From Bradyrhizobium cajani (lineage in GTDB: Bacteria; Pseudomonadota; Alphaproteobacteria; Rhizobiales; Xanthobacteraceae), in NCBI RefSeq assembly GCF_009759665.1, contig NZ_WQNE01000002.1, forward strand, positions 186,001-250,000: a stretch of 64,000 bases of DNA. The letters run 5' to 3'. Shown one piece after another: positions 1-8,920 of the stretch; the stretch's first letter is position 1, and the number at the start of each line of letters is the position of its first letter. Made by a program: the position numbers and the translations under genes. The notes under the pieces are model-generated. The model had not been told where the DNA came from. It made no database searches and saw only the letters and a list, made by a program, of their open reading frames with translations.

Positions 1-859
1 TGGCCATCACGGCATTCGAGGGCGTCGGGATCTGGCCGCCCGGCAGATTACCGATCTGCACCACGACGCCGCCGCGCCTGACGATGCCGATTGCGCTGGC
101 AAGGCCCGCCGCCGTGCCCGAGACCTCGAAGGCGACGTCATAGGGACGCGCGGCGGCCTGCGCCTTCAGGCCCTCCTCGCCGCCCGAGACGTTCTCGACA
201 TGCGAGGCGCCGAGCCGGGTCGCAAAGGCGAGCGGCGCCGGCGCGATGTCGGCCACCGTGATGTCGTTCATGCCGGCGCGGCGCGCGGCGAGCATGGTCA
301 AAAGCCCGATCGGGCCCGCACCGAAGATGATGCCGCGCTTGCCCTCGATGTTGCCGGCACGCGCGACCGCGTGCAGGCAGACCGCGAGCGGCTCGGCCAG
401 CGCCGCCGCCTGATAAGACACATGATCCGGGATATTCACGCATTGCGCCGGGATCGCGTCGAAGAAATTGGCGAAGCCGCCCTGCATGTGCGGCGTCTTC
501 GAAGCCGATCCCATGAAGTAGATGTTGTCGCAAAGGTTCGGCCGGCCTTCGCGGCAGGCAACGCAATGGCCGCACCAGCGCGACGGGTTGACGGCGACGC
601 GGTCGCCGACCTTCAGGTTCGCCGCGGACCCTGCGATCTCCACGACCTCGCCCGAGATCTCGTGGCCGAGCACCAGCGGCGATTTCACCACGAAATCGCC
701 GGTGCGGGCATGGCGGAAATAGTGCATGTCCGAGCCGCAGATGCCGCCGGCGCCGAAGCGGATCCGCACCATGCCGTCTGCGAGCTTGTCGAGCGGATGA
801 TCGACCATGCGCAGGTCTTCGGGACCGAACAGGGTTGCGGCGAGAGCGATGGAGGTCAT
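1..859 (-). CDS. idnD: L-idonate 5-dehydrogenase-like zinc alcohol dehydrogenase (C-terminus cut off)
   Basis: Medium-chain zinc-dependent dehydrogenase, expected to oxidise L-idonate or a related polyol or aldonate with NAD(P). The N-terminus carries the GGICGSDMHYF segment, then LVLGHE, the structural-zinc cysteine cluster (CGHC, C, then NLC) and a Rossmann motif around GAGPIG. These follow the order of IdnD and sorbitol dehydrogenases. The start codon at 857-859 overlaps the dctM stop as ATGA, so it is the last visible gene of the TRAP operon. The reading frame runs off base 1, so the C-terminal part is missing. The exact substrate is inferred from context (uxuB, hexuronate-type regulator); another polyol dehydrogenase is possible. 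Confidence 0.8.
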   Translation of the reverse strand, partial: MTSIALAATLFGPEDLRMVDHPLDKLADGMVRIRFGAGGICGSDMHYFRHARTGDFVVKSPLVLGHEISGEVVEIAGSAANLKVGDRVAVNPSRWCGHCVACREGRPNLCDNIYFMGSASKTPHMQGGFANFFDAIPAQCVNIPDHVSYQAAALAEPLAVCLHAVARAGNIEGKRGIIFGAGPIGLLTMLAARRAGMNDITVADIAPAPLAFATRLGASHVENVSGGEEGLKAQAAARPYDVAFEVSGTAAGLASAIGIVRRGGVVVQIGNLPGGQIPTPSNAVMA

Positions 860-2262
860 TTGGAGAGTCCCATGTATTTTGGCAGCCAGAGAGTCAGGTC
901 GGGAATGTAGGTGATCGCGATCAGCGCGAGGAGCAGCGGCACCAGCCAGGGCAGGATCGCGACCGTCGTCCGCTCGACCGAGAGCTTTGCCACGCGGGCG
1001 AGCACGAACAGCACCATGCCGAGCGGCGGATGCAACAGGCCGATCATCAGGTTCAACGTCATGATCAGACCGAAATGGATCGGATCGATGCCGAGCTTGA
1101 GCACGATCGGCAGCAGGATCGGCACCAGGATGGTGATCGCCGCCGTGGTGTCGATGAAGCAGCCGACAAACAGGATCAGGATGTTGGCGAGCGCCAGGAA
1201 CACCCATTTGTTGTGGGTGATGCTGAGCATCCAGTCCGACAACATTTGGGCTGCCTGCGACACCGTCAGCAGCCAGGCGAAGATCGAGGCGGCGGTGACG
1301 ATGAACAGCACCGAGGCCGTGGTCTCGATGGTGTCGAAGGTCGCCTTGGCGACGGTCTGGAACGTCATGGTGCGGTAGCGCACGAGACCGAGGAACAGCG
1401 ACCAGATCACTGCGGCCACCGCGGCCTCCGTCGGCGTGAACCAGCCGAGCGTCATGCCGCCGATCAGGATCACCGGCGCCATCAGCGCCATCACCGCCGA
1501 GAAGTCGAAATACCAGTCGATCGCCAGCAGCGTGCCGAGACCGATGACGACGGCCATGTTGGTCGACATGCCCGCCAGCACCATCAGCCAGATCGCGAGC
1601 GGGAATGCGAGCACGATGGCGATCTCGAGTCCGGCCGAGCCGAGCTGCGGCCAGGAGAACGGCGTGTCGCTGCCCCATTTGTTCTTGTGCGCGAAGTAGG
1701 TGACCGTGGCCATCATGAACAGCGTCAGGACGACGCCCGGAATGACGCCGCCCAGGAACAGCGCTCCGATCGAGACGTTCGCCATCATGCCGTAGATCAC
1801 GAAGGGCAGCGACGGAGGAATGATCGGGCCGAGCGTCGCCGAGGCCGCGGTGACGCCGACCGAGAACTCGGTGGAGTAGCCGTGGTCCTTCATCGCCTTG
1901 ATCTCGATGGTGCCGAGCCCGGCGGCATCCGCAATCGCAGTGCCGGACATGCCGGAGAAGATCACCGAGCCGATGATGTTGACGTGACCGAGGCCGCCGC
2001 GCATCCAGCCGACCAGCGCGACCGCGAACTTGTAGATGCGGCCGGTGACGCCGGCGATGTTCATGAGATTGCCGGCCAGGATGAAGAACGGCACGGCAAG
2101 CAGCGGAAAGCTCTCGACGCCGGCGATCATGCGCTGCGCCAGCGTGACATCGGGCGTCACGCCGCTGACCAGGATGTAGAGCAGCGACGACACCGCCATG
2201 GCAATCGCCACGGGAACGCCGAGCAGCATCAGGATGAGAAAGCCTCCGAGCAACAGCAGCAT
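856..2262 (-). CDS. dctM: TRAP transporter large permease DctM
   Basis: Large membrane subunit of a tripartite ATP-independent periplasmic transporter. It drives uptake of an organic acid, probably a sugar acid here, using an ion gradient. About 468 residues with many hydrophobic segments and the usual DctM N-terminus (LLLLGGFLILMLLGVPVAIA). A longer frame reaches 2292, but the ATG at 2262 has AAGGATAGG just upstream and lies four bases after the dctQ stop, so it is preferred. It sits between dctQ and idnD in a tight operon dctP-dctQ-dctM-idnD. Family assignment is firm; the substrate is inferred from neighbours. Confidence 0.93.
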   Translation of the reverse strand: MLLLLGGFLILMLLGVPVAIAMAVSSLLYILVSGVTPDVTLAQRMIAGVESFPLLAVPFFILAGNLMNIAGVTGRIYKFAVALVGWMRGGLGHVNIIGSVIFSGMSGTAIADAAGLGTIEIKAMKDHGYSTEFSVGVTAASATLGPIIPPSLPFVIYGMMANVSIGALFLGGVIPGVVLTLFMMATVTYFAHKNKWGSDTPFSWPQLGSAGLEIAIVLAFPLAIWLMVLAGMSTNMAVVIGLGTLLAIDWYFDFSAVMALMAPVILIGGMTLGWFTPTEAAVAAVIWSLFLGLVRYRTMTFQTVAKATFDTIETTASVLFIVTAASIFAWLLTVSQAAQMLSDWMLSITHNKWVFLALANILILFVGCFIDTTAAITILVPILLPIVLKLGIDPIHFGLIMTLNLMIGLLHPPLGMVLFVLARVAKLSVERTTVAILPWLVPLLLALIAITYIPDLTLWLPKYMGLSK

Positions 2263-2266
2263 GGTC

Positions 2267-2845
2267 CTATCCTTCCGATCCGTCGTAGGCACCGGGACGT
2301 TCGAGGACCGAGTAGCCCTGCCGCCAGTTCTGTAGCGCCACCTGTACGGAGCGTGCGAACATCAGCACGAAGCCGAGCAGCACCGCGTAATAAACGTAGT
2401 CCTTGGGAAGATTGATCGTGGTCATCTGCTCGTCGCCGATGATCTGGATGTAGACCCAGACCAGCTTGATGGCGTAGCCGAAGAAGGCGATCCGGATCAG
2501 GTCGATCGCGGTCGACAGCGCGCGCGCCACGAGATGCGGCAGATAGCGGTAGACGAGATCGACCTGGATGTGCCGCGACAGCCGCACGCACATCGAGGAG
2601 CCGATGAAAACCACGCCGATCAGGCAATAGGTCGCGATCTCCTCGGTCCAGGCATAGCTGTCGTTGAGCACGTAGCGGGTGAAGAACTGGAGGAAGACGG
2701 CAAGCGCCATGACCCAGAAAATCGCCAGCGCCAGCCAGTCCTCGAAAGCGTAGATGCCGAGATCGACCTTCGGCGTCGCCTCTTCCTCGAAAGTATGGGC
2801 GATCTCATCGGCGGTGATCTGCCGGTGTATTTCGGCGGTCGACAT
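2267..2845 (-). CDS. dctQ: TRAP transporter small permease DctQ
   Basis: Small membrane subunit that pairs with DctM. About 192 residues with four hydrophobic segments and the DctQ pattern EIATYCLIGVVFIGSS and RLSRHIQVDL near the middle. The frame is open to 2884, but the ATG at 2845 follows a GAGGAG ribosome site by seven bases and is chosen. The gene lies downstream of dctP, separated from it by a palindromic repeat. The C-terminal end is hydrophilic and includes WRQGYS. Confidence 0.92.
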   Translation of the reverse strand: MSTAEIHRQITADEIAHTFEEEATPKVDLGIYAFEDWLALAIFWVMALAVFLQFFTRYVLNDSYAWTEEIATYCLIGVVFIGSSMCVRLSRHIQVDLVYRYLPHLVARALSTAIDLIRIAFFGYAIKLVWVYIQIIGDEQMTTINLPKDYVYYAVLLGFVLMFARSVQVALQNWRQGYSVLERPGAYDGSEG

Positions 2846-2883
2846 GGGGTTACTCCTCAAAACTCGCTCACGTGATTGACTCA

Positions 2884-2963
2884 CGTCATTCCGGGGCGGC
2901 TCGAAGAGCCGAACCCGGAATCTCGAGGTTCCGGGTTCTCGCTTCGCGAGCCCCGGAACGACG
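2884..2963. repeat. Nested palindromic repeat between dctP and dctQ
   Basis: Two nested inverted repeats. The outer arms are CGTCATTCCGGGGC (2884-2897) and GCCCCGGAACGACG (2950-2963). The inner pair is GAACCCGGAA / TTCCGGGTTC (2911-2938). This type of element is dispersed in Bradyrhizobium-like genomes. It lies inside the transcript between the binding-protein gene and the permease genes, where a folded RNA could lower permease expression relative to dctP. Confidence 0.8.
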
Positions 2964-2971
2964 GGCGTTGG

Positions 2972-3949
2972 TTATTTCACGTCCTGGATCCGCTCCCAGT
3001 CGGCCTTGCGGTAACCGAACGTCTCGAACGCGACGTTCTTCAGCACGGTGTCGCGGAACTCGTTCTTGTCGACCTCGGTCACGGTCAGGCCCTTCTCCTT
3101 GAAGAAGGCGACCAGCTTGGCTTCGTTCTGCTTGATCTCTTCGGTCGCCTTGGCGGCGGCTTCCTGGGCGACGTCGGTGAAGATCTTCTTGTCCTCGTCG
3201 CTGAGCTTCTTCCACAGCGCACCGGCGATCACGGTGTTGAGGTGGTCGACGATGTGGCCGGTCAGCACGATGTGCTTCTGCACCTCGTAGAACTTCTTGG
3301 CCTCGATCGTGGTCAGCGGATTCTCCTGCGCCTCGACGGTGCCGTTCTGAAGCGCGAGATAGACTTCGGCGAAGGCGATCGGCGCGGTGTTGGCGCCGCA
3401 GGCGCGCGGCATCGCGAGATAGGCCGGAACGTCGGGCACGCGCATCTTCAGGCCCTTCATGTCGGCGCAGGTCTTGATCGGCTTGTTCGACGAGGTCTGG
3501 CGCACGCCGTAGTAGGTCACCGCGACGATGTGGTGGCCGCTCTTGTCCTCATAGCCCTTGGCGAGCTCCTTGAAGATGTCGCTCTTGGTGTAGGCGAGCA
3601 GATGGTCGGCGTTGCGGAAGGTGTAGGGATAATAGGTCACGCCGATCGGCTGGAAGCTCTTGGCCGCGAAGCTCGAGCCGGAGATGATGATATCGACCGA
3701 GCCGAGCGAAAGGCCCTGGTTGATGTCGGCTTCCTTGCCGAGTTGGGAGGCCGGATAGACCTCGATCTGGTAGCGCCCGTTGGTGCGCTTGCCGATCTCC
3801 TGCGCGGCCCAGACCGAAGCGGTGTGGAACGGCTCCGAGGTCTCGTAGACATGGGCCCATTTGAGCTTGGTCTGCGCCAGGCCGGCCTGGGTCGTCGCAA
3901 GCATTGCCGCGGCCGAGACCGCAAGCACCGTTGTCATCTTCTTCAACAC
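2972..3949 (-). CDS. dctP: TRAP transporter substrate-binding protein DctP
   Basis: Periplasmic solute-binding subunit of the TRAP system. It has an N-terminal signal peptide (LKKMTTVLAVSAAAMLA, cleavage likely after AGLAQ), then the DctP fold with KLKWAHVYETSEPFH, the GRYQIEVYPASQLG segment, and the ligand-arginine region around MRVPD. The upstream ATG at 3964 is in frame, but GGAGGA lies seven bases before a GTG at 3949, so GTG is the better start; the difference is five residues. First gene of the operon dctP-dctQ-dctM-idnD. The gene upstream on the same strand is the FadR-type regulator, 18 bases away, so they may be co-transcribed. Confidence 0.92.
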   Translation of the reverse strand: MLKKMTTVLAVSAAAMLATTQAGLAQTKLKWAHVYETSEPFHTASVWAAQEIGKRTNGRYQIEVYPASQLGKEADINQGLSLGSVDIIISGSSFAAKSFQPIGVTYYPYTFRNADHLLAYTKSDIFKELAKGYEDKSGHHIVAVTYYGVRQTSSNKPIKTCADMKGLKMRVPDVPAYLAMPRACGANTAPIAFAEVYLALQNGTVEAQENPLTTIEAKKFYEVQKHIVLTGHIVDHLNTVIAGALWKKLSDEDKKIFTDVAQEAAAKATEEIKQNEAKLVAFFKEKGLTVTEVDKNEFRDTVLKNVAFETFGYRKADWERIQDVK

Positions 3950-3967
3950 TGACTTTTCCTCCATCTC

Positions 3968-4843
3968 TCAAGTCTGCTTCTTGTTCGCCCGACCCAACGC
4001 GGATGCGGGCCGCCCAATCTCATCGCCGCGAGCAGCGTCGCTGCTCGCGGCCCGGTTCTTTTTCGGCGCATGTTTCGGCTTTGACGGCTCTGCCGTCGTT
4101 CGCGCCGTACGGCTGCGTCCGGAAGACGATCCTGCCGCGTTCTCGGCGCCAAAGTTCTGCGCAAAGCGTTCCTGCGAGCGCGCCAGATGATCGCGCATCG
4201 CTTCGCGCGCGGCTTGCGGATCATGCGCCGCGATCGCGTCGCGCACGGCGCGATGCTCGTCGAGCGCGGTGCGCCAGGTGCCGGGGCTTTCGAAATAGTG
4301 CGCAAGCTGCGCGAAATACGGATTGAGACGCTGGTCGAACAGCTCGCCGACCACGCGCACCAGGACGGCATTGCCGAGGCTTCCGGCGATCGCAATGTGA
4401 AACGCGCGGTCGTGGACCATCGAGGCTTCGCCGGGATGCTCGACATTCTCCATCGCAACAAGGGACGCATCGATGCGCGCGACATCGTCCTTCGTCGCCA
4501 CGCGTGCGGCCTGCTCCGCGATGGCACTTTCCAGGAATTCGCGGGCACGCAGCAGCTCGAACGGGCCCTCGATGACGGGAACGGAAGCGGATGCAGGCGC
4601 GGCAACGGCGGCGGGTTCGATCACATAGATGCCGGAGCCGACGCGGATGCGGAGGCGGCCTTCGACCTCGAGCGCGATCAGGGCCTCGCGGACCGTCGGC
4701 CGCGAAACTCTAAGCTGCTCGGCGAGCTCGCGCTCGGTCGGCAAGCGACTGCCGACCGCGTACTCGCCGCTGTCGATCAGGCTTCGCAATTGATCGGCGA
4801 CCTGGCGATAGAGCCGTCTCGCCTCCACAGCTTCCAGCGGCAC
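3968..4843 (-). CDS. FadR/UxuR-type GntR family transcriptional regulator
   Basis: Ligand-responsive DNA-binding repressor. The N-terminal winged helix-turn-helix covers about residues 8-75 and has the GntR signature LPTERELAEQLRVSRPTVRE. The C-terminal all-helical FCD domain keeps the family's metal-site residues (D and H in VHDRAFHIAIAG, H in DEHRAV, H in MRDHL). The frame extends up to 5044, but that would run through the operator and the divergent promoter. A GTG at 4843 with GGGGAGG five bases upstream is taken as the start, giving 291 residues. Divergent from uxuB and just upstream of the TRAP genes. The UxuR/ExuR-like role is inferred from the operator and neighbours. Confidence 0.85.
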   Translation of the reverse strand: MPLEAVEARRLYRQVADQLRSLIDSGEYAVGSRLPTERELAEQLRVSRPTVREALIALEVEGRLRIRVGSGIYVIEPAAVAAPASASVPVIEGPFELLRAREFLESAIAEQAARVATKDDVARIDASLVAMENVEHPGEASMVHDRAFHIAIAGSLGNAVLVRVVGELFDQRLNPYFAQLAHYFESPGTWRTALDEHRAVRDAIAAHDPQAAREAMRDHLARSQERFAQNFGAENAAGSSSGRSRTARTTAEPSKPKHAPKKNRAASSDAARGDEIGRPASALGRANKKQT

Positions 4844-4903
4844 GCTGGCCTCCCCGAAAGGGGCCGCGCCGGGTTCGTCCCCGTCGGCCCGCCAATTTTG
4901 GAA

Positions 4904-4920
4904 AATTGGTCTTACCAATT
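4904..4920. promoter_or_regulatory. ExuR/UxuR-like operator palindrome
   Basis: AATTGGTCTTACCAATT is a near-perfect palindrome (AATTGGT-CTT-ACCAATT). It closely resembles the known enterobacterial hexuronate operators of form AATTGGTATACCAATT bound by the FadR-family proteins ExuR and UxuR. It lies between the FadR-type regulator (start 4843) and uxuB (start 4986), where it could control both divergent units. Confidence 0.7.
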
Positions 4921-4985
4921 GACCGAAGCATTGACCGAGGACGGACGCCATGTCAAGCAGCGGCCAAAGCAAGGGGGAGACGTCG

Positions 4986-6470
4986 ATGCGCCTTAATTCA
5001 ATGCGCCTTGGCCGCGCCAATCTCGACCGGCTGCCACCTGGCATCCGCCGCCCGGCCTATGACCGTTCACGCGTCACGCCCGGCATCGTCCATCTCGGCC
5101 TGGGGGCCTTTCATCGCGCGCATCAGGCCGTCGTGATCGACGATTGTATTGCCGCAGGCAGCAACGCCTGGGGCATCGTCGGCGCCAGCCTGCGCAGCCC
5201 GGATACGCGCGATGCCCTCGCCCCGCAGGACCATCTCTACACGGTCGCCGTCCGTGCCGCCGAAGGCACCGAGCATCGTGTCATTGGTGCGCTGCTCGAC
5301 AGCGTCGTCGCGCGCGAGAACCCGGCGCGGCTGGTCGAGCGGATGGCCGATCCCGCCATTCGCATCGTCTCGCTCACCGTCACCGAGAAGGGCTATTGCC
5401 ACACGCCGCAGACCGGCGATCTCGACGAGCGGCATCCTGACGTCGTGCACGATCTGAACAATTTCGACGCGCCGCGCTCGGCGCCCGGCTTCATCGTGGC
5501 TGCGCTGGCGCGCCGGCGCGCACGGGGCCTTTCGCCCTTCACCGTGCTGTGCTGCGACAATCTCGCCGCCAACGGCCACACCGTGCAGCGGATCGTGACG
5601 CAGTTCGCCGCGCTGCGGTCGAAGGACCTCGGCAAGTGGATCGCGGACACGGTCGCCTTCCCCTCGACCATGGTCGACCGCATCGTGCCGGAGACGACGG
5701 ACGCCGACCGGGATGCGGTGTCATCCGCGCTGGGCATGCGCGACGCCTGGCCGGTGATGACCGAGCCCTTCACGCAATGGGTGGTCGAGGACCGCTTCAC
5801 GGCGGGGCGGCCCGATCTTGCCGCCGCGGGGGTCGAGCTCGTCACCGACGTCAGGCCGTTCGAGCTGATGAAGCTGCGGCTGCTCAACGCCAGCCATTCC
5901 GCGCTGGCCTATCTCGGCTACCTCGCGGGTTACGAGACCATCGCCGACACCATGCGGGATCCGCATTTCGCGCGCCTTGCCGCACAGGTGATGGAGGAGG
6001 CCGCGGTGACGCTGACCATGCCGTCAGGCACGGACCTAGCCGGCTATCGCGCCTCGCTGCTCAGGCGCTTTTCCAATCCGGCGCTGCATCACCGCACCTG
6101 GCAGATCGCCATGGACGGTTCGCAAAAACTTCCGCAGCGCCTGCTCGGCGCGATGCTGGACCGCCTGCGCAAGGATTTGCCGATCACAACGCACGCGCTC
6201 GCGGTGGCGGGCTGGATGCGTTACGTCACCGGCCTCGACGAACAGGGTCGCGCGATCGACGTGCGCGATCCGCTCGCCGCCGAATTCGCAGGCCTGGCGC
6301 GCGAGGCAGGTCCCGTCGCCGAGCGGCTCGCGCCTGCACTGCTCGCCGTCGAGAAGGTGTTCGGCCCCCTAGGGGCCGAGCCGCGCCTGCGCGAGGCCGT
6401 GACCTCGGCGCTCGGCCGTCTCTATGCGGAAGGTGCACGGCGGGCGGTCGCGACGCACGTCTCGGCGTGA
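4986..6470 (+). CDS. uxuB: D-mannonate oxidoreductase / fructuronate reductase (mannitol dehydrogenase family)
   Basis: NAD-dependent reduction of fructuronate to mannonate (or the reverse) in hexuronate breakdown. 494 residues, the usual family length. It shows many blocks expected of UxuB: IVHLGLGAFHRAHQA near the start, IVSLTVTEKGYC, CDNLAANGH, the catalytic KLRLLNASHSALAYLG (K, N and H), GYETIADTM and HRTWQIAMDGSQKLPQRLL. An in-frame ATG at 4950 exists, but GGGGGAGA sits before the ATG at 4986. The gene is divergent from a FadR-type regulator with an ExuR-like operator between them. Other polyol dehydrogenases of this family are the alternative. Confidence 0.88.
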   Translation: MRLNSMRLGRANLDRLPPGIRRPAYDRSRVTPGIVHLGLGAFHRAHQAVVIDDCIAAGSNAWGIVGASLRSPDTRDALAPQDHLYTVAVRAAEGTEHRVIGALLDSVVARENPARLVERMADPAIRIVSLTVTEKGYCHTPQTGDLDERHPDVVHDLNNFDAPRSAPGFIVAALARRRARGLSPFTVLCCDNLAANGHTVQRIVTQFAALRSKDLGKWIADTVAFPSTMVDRIVPETTDADRDAVSSALGMRDAWPVMTEPFTQWVVEDRFTAGRPDLAAAGVELVTDVRPFELMKLRLLNASHSALAYLGYLAGYETIADTMRDPHFARLAAQVMEEAAVTLTMPSGTDLAGYRASLLRRFSNPALHHRTWQIAMDGSQKLPQRLLGAMLDRLRKDLPITTHALAVAGWMRYVTGLDEQGRAIDVRDPLAAEFAGLAREAGPVAERLAPALLAVEKVFGPLGAEPRLREAVTSALGRLYAEGARRAVATHVSA

Positions 6471-6567
6471 CCACAAAGCGGGCAATGCTGCACTGCGGTC
6501 AAAATCGACGCAAAATCAAACAGAAGTCGCGCTTGATTTTTGTCTGCCATTGCCCCACCCGAGAGCC

Positions 6568-6975
6568 ATGGCAAAGGACAGCAAGGTGATCGCCGCCAAC
6601 GCGGCCTTCTACGCCGCCTTCTCGACCGGCGACATCGCCGGCATGGAGCGGATGTGGGCGGATGACGATGCCATTTCCTGCATCCATCCCGGCTGGCCGG
6701 CGATCATCGGGCGCGCCACCGTGATCGGAAGCTGGCGCGACATCCTGCAAAATCCGGAACGGCCGCAGATCGTCTGCGCCGAGCCCCAGGCGATCGTCGA
6801 CGGCGACAGCGCGCGCGTGCTCTGCATCGAGATCGTCGACGGCACTGCTTTGGCTGCTGCCAACCATTTTCGGCGCGTCGGCGACGGCTGGCGCCTCGTG
6901 CACCACCAGTCGAGCCCAATCGCGCAAATTGTCGAGCAGGATGAGGACGATAGAACGAGCCGCCGCGTCCACTGA
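6568..6975 (+). CDS. SnoaL-like / NTF2-fold small protein
   Basis: 135-residue single-domain protein of the NTF2-like (SnoaL or ketosteroid-isomerase-like) fold. It has NAAFYAAFSTGDIAGMERMWADDD, CIHPGWPAIIGRATVIGSW and a C-terminal FRRVGDGWRLVHHQSSP. That layout is typical of DUF4440/SnoaL proteins of unknown substrate. The chosen ATG is the first giving the conserved start MAKDSKVIAANAAFY; upstream sequence in frame is low-complexity and unlikely to be coding. Follows uxuB by about 100 bases without obvious functional link. No function can be assigned. Confidence 0.75.
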   Translation: MAKDSKVIAANAAFYAAFSTGDIAGMERMWADDDAISCIHPGWPAIIGRATVIGSWRDILQNPERPQIVCAEPQAIVDGDSARVLCIEIVDGTALAAANHFRRVGDGWRLVHHQSSPIAQIVEQDEDDRTSRRVH

Positions 6976-7029
6976 ACGCGGCAACCATGCCGGCGCGGTC
7001 TACTGTGCATGGGGTTGTTTTTCGGTTTT

Positions 7030-7758
7030 TTATTTGGCCGCATCATCCAGGCCTGACAGATCGTCCAGCACGACCTGTGCCTCGGTGAAGTCATCCTCCC
7101 GGAAGAACATGCTGCGGGTGATGAGAACCGGGATGTTGGCGCGCGAAGCCGCGATCAGGCCGTTGGCGGAATCCTCGATCGCGACGCAGTCCAAAGGCTC
7201 AAGCTTCAGTCGTGCCAGGACTTCGAGATAGACGTCCGGCGCGGGTTTCTTGTGCTGCACATCGTCGCCGGCAACGACCGCATCAAAATCCGCGGCCCAG
7301 CGCCTGCCAAGAGCCTGCGACAGCAGCGCATCGATGTTGCCGTGGGAGGTGGTGGTCGCGATCGCGAGCCGCTGGCCGCGCGCCTTCGCAGCCATGAGCA
7401 GATCCGCCACGCCGGGCCTCAAGGGGCAGCAGCCGGTTTCGACCAGCTCGGCGTAATGCGCGGTCTTGATGCAGTGGAGCGCGGCGATGTCCTCGTCCGA
7501 CAAGGGGGGAGCAAGACGCTGCCTTGCGTGGTAGGCGCGCATGCGTTCCTTGCCGCCCGTCACCCGCAGCAGGTCCTTGTAGACGGCGCGGTCCCACTGC
7601 CAGTCGAGACCATGACGAACGAAGGCATGGTTGAAGGCCAGCCGATGCAGCTCCTCCGTCTCGGCCAGGGTGCCGTCGACATCGAAGATCAGCGCGGCCG
7701 CGCGCCGGATCAGCTCGGCGGCGTCGCGTGGCGGCGCGGCGGGCGCTTCTGCCTGCAT
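7030..7758 (-). CDS. HAD-superfamily phosphatase (CbbY/phosphoglycolate phosphatase-like)
   Basis: Haloacid dehalogenase-type sugar-phosphate phosphatase. All four HAD motifs are present: DVDGTLAETE (nucleophile Asp26, acid Asp28), a Thr/Ser motif in IATTTSHGN, the lysine in KKPAPDVY, and the acidic motif AIEDSANGL. A helical cap (about residues 35-105) follows motif I, as in subfamily IA and CbbY. The start ATG at 7758 lacks a strong ribosome site; a TTG at about 7779 after AAGGGAG would add a few residues. It converges with the SnoaL-like gene. A Calvin-cycle CbbY role is possible, but no cbb gene is nearby. Confidence 0.82.
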   Translation of the reverse strand: MQAEAPAAPPRDAAELIRRAAALIFDVDGTLAETEELHRLAFNHAFVRHGLDWQWDRAVYKDLLRVTGGKERMRAYHARQRLAPPLSDEDIAALHCIKTAHYAELVETGCCPLRPGVADLLMAAKARGQRLAIATTTSHGNIDALLSQALGRRWAADFDAVVAGDDVQHKKPAPDVYLEVLARLKLEPLDCVAIEDSANGLIAASRANIPVLITRSMFFREDDFTEAQVVLDDLSGLDDAAK

Positions 7759-7931
7759 GATCGACCCGGTCGTCAACAACGTCTCCCTTGCAATCCATCC
7801 GTGATAAGGAAGCATCGCCCGCACTGGCGGACGAGACAAATTGCAATATCTTTTGCCGGACCCAAAAATCTCTTATGAGCGAGAACGCGCCCGCGAGCGC
7901 GACAGGGAACTCCGACCAGCACGGCAGATGC

Positions 7932-8780
7932 ATGCGGCTCTTCATTCTTGGCCTTGGCTATAGCGCCCGCCACTTCGTCCGCAGATTCGGCGGCACCTTC
8001 GCGCAAATTGCCTGCACCGTGCGCGATCCCGCACGGCGGGACGACCTCGCCGGCATCGAGGTGCACCCGTTTTCCGGGAGCGCTCCCGATCGCGCGACGG
8101 TCGAACGTATCCGCGACGCCGATGTCCTTCTCATCTCGATCCCGCCCGGCCCCGCAGGCGATCCCGCAATCGCAGCCTTCGCGGACGTGCTGGCGGCGGG
8201 CCGCCGCAAGGTCGTCTACCTCTCCACCATCGGCGTGTACGGTGATCATGCCGGCGCGTGGGTGGACGAGAGCACGCCGCCGCAGGCTGCGCTCGAACGC
8301 ACGCGCATGCGTCTTGCGGCGGAGCAAGCCTGGATGGACGCGACAGGCGGCGATGCCGCGATCCTGCGACTGGCCGGCATCTATGGTCCCGGCCGCAACG
8401 CGCTGGCGACGCTGCGCGCCGGAACGGCCCGGCGCATCATCAAGGCCGGGCAGGTCTTCAACCGCATCCATGTCGACGACATCGCAGGCGCGATCATGGC
8501 CGCGGTTCACCATCAGGACGGCGGCACCTGGAATGTCTGCGACGACGAGCCGGCGCCGCCGCAGGACGTGATCGCCTTTGCCGCGCAGCTGATGGGCATT
8601 GCGCCGCCGCCAGAACAGTCCTTCGCGACGGCCGAGATGTCGGCGATGGCCCGCAGCTTCTATGCCAGCAGTGCACGCGTCTCCAATACGAAGCTGAAGC
8701 GCGAGCTCGGCGTCACGCTCGCCTATCCGACCTATCGGCACGGCCTCGATGCGCTGTGGCGCGCGGGGGAAGGACGATAG
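7932..8780 (+). CDS. NAD(P)-binding epimerase/dehydratase-like protein (atypical SDR)
   Basis: Extended short-chain dehydrogenase/NAD-dependent epimerase fold. N-terminal Rossmann segment RLFILGLGYSARHF, the YLSTIGVYGDHAGAWVDE block typical of YeeZ/SDR-a5-like proteins, RLAGIYGPGRN and NRIHVDDIAGAI. The usual YxxxK pair is not evident after VYGD, as in several atypical SDRs. The ATG at 7932 begins right at the Rossmann strand; another in-frame ATG at 7875 would add 19 residues, and neither has a clear ribosome site. Divergent from the HAD gene. Substrate unknown. Confidence 0.78.
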   Translation: MRLFILGLGYSARHFVRRFGGTFAQIACTVRDPARRDDLAGIEVHPFSGSAPDRATVERIRDADVLLISIPPGPAGDPAIAAFADVLAAGRRKVVYLSTIGVYGDHAGAWVDESTPPQAALERTRMRLAAEQAWMDATGGDAAILRLAGIYGPGRNALATLRAGTARRIIKAGQVFNRIHVDDIAGAIMAAVHHQDGGTWNVCDDEPAPPQDVIAFAAQLMGIAPPPEQSFATAEMSAMARSFYASSARVSNTKLKRELGVTLAYPTYRHGLDALWRAGEGR

Positions 8781-8920
8781 GGTTCCGGCGCTCCGACGCG
8801 TCCCAGACATGCCCCGCTCGCAGTTGACTTCGCGCCGGTGCGCACGTGATCTAGGCATCGAGCGGGTTCAGGACATCGTCTATGGCGCGATGGTTCGATG
8901 AGTTCGGCGACCTGAACCAA

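Noticed and set aside
835..2415. 526-codon + strand open frame opposite dctM
   Set aside because: Arg/His/Asp-rich antisense frame over a membrane-protein gene; typical artefact.
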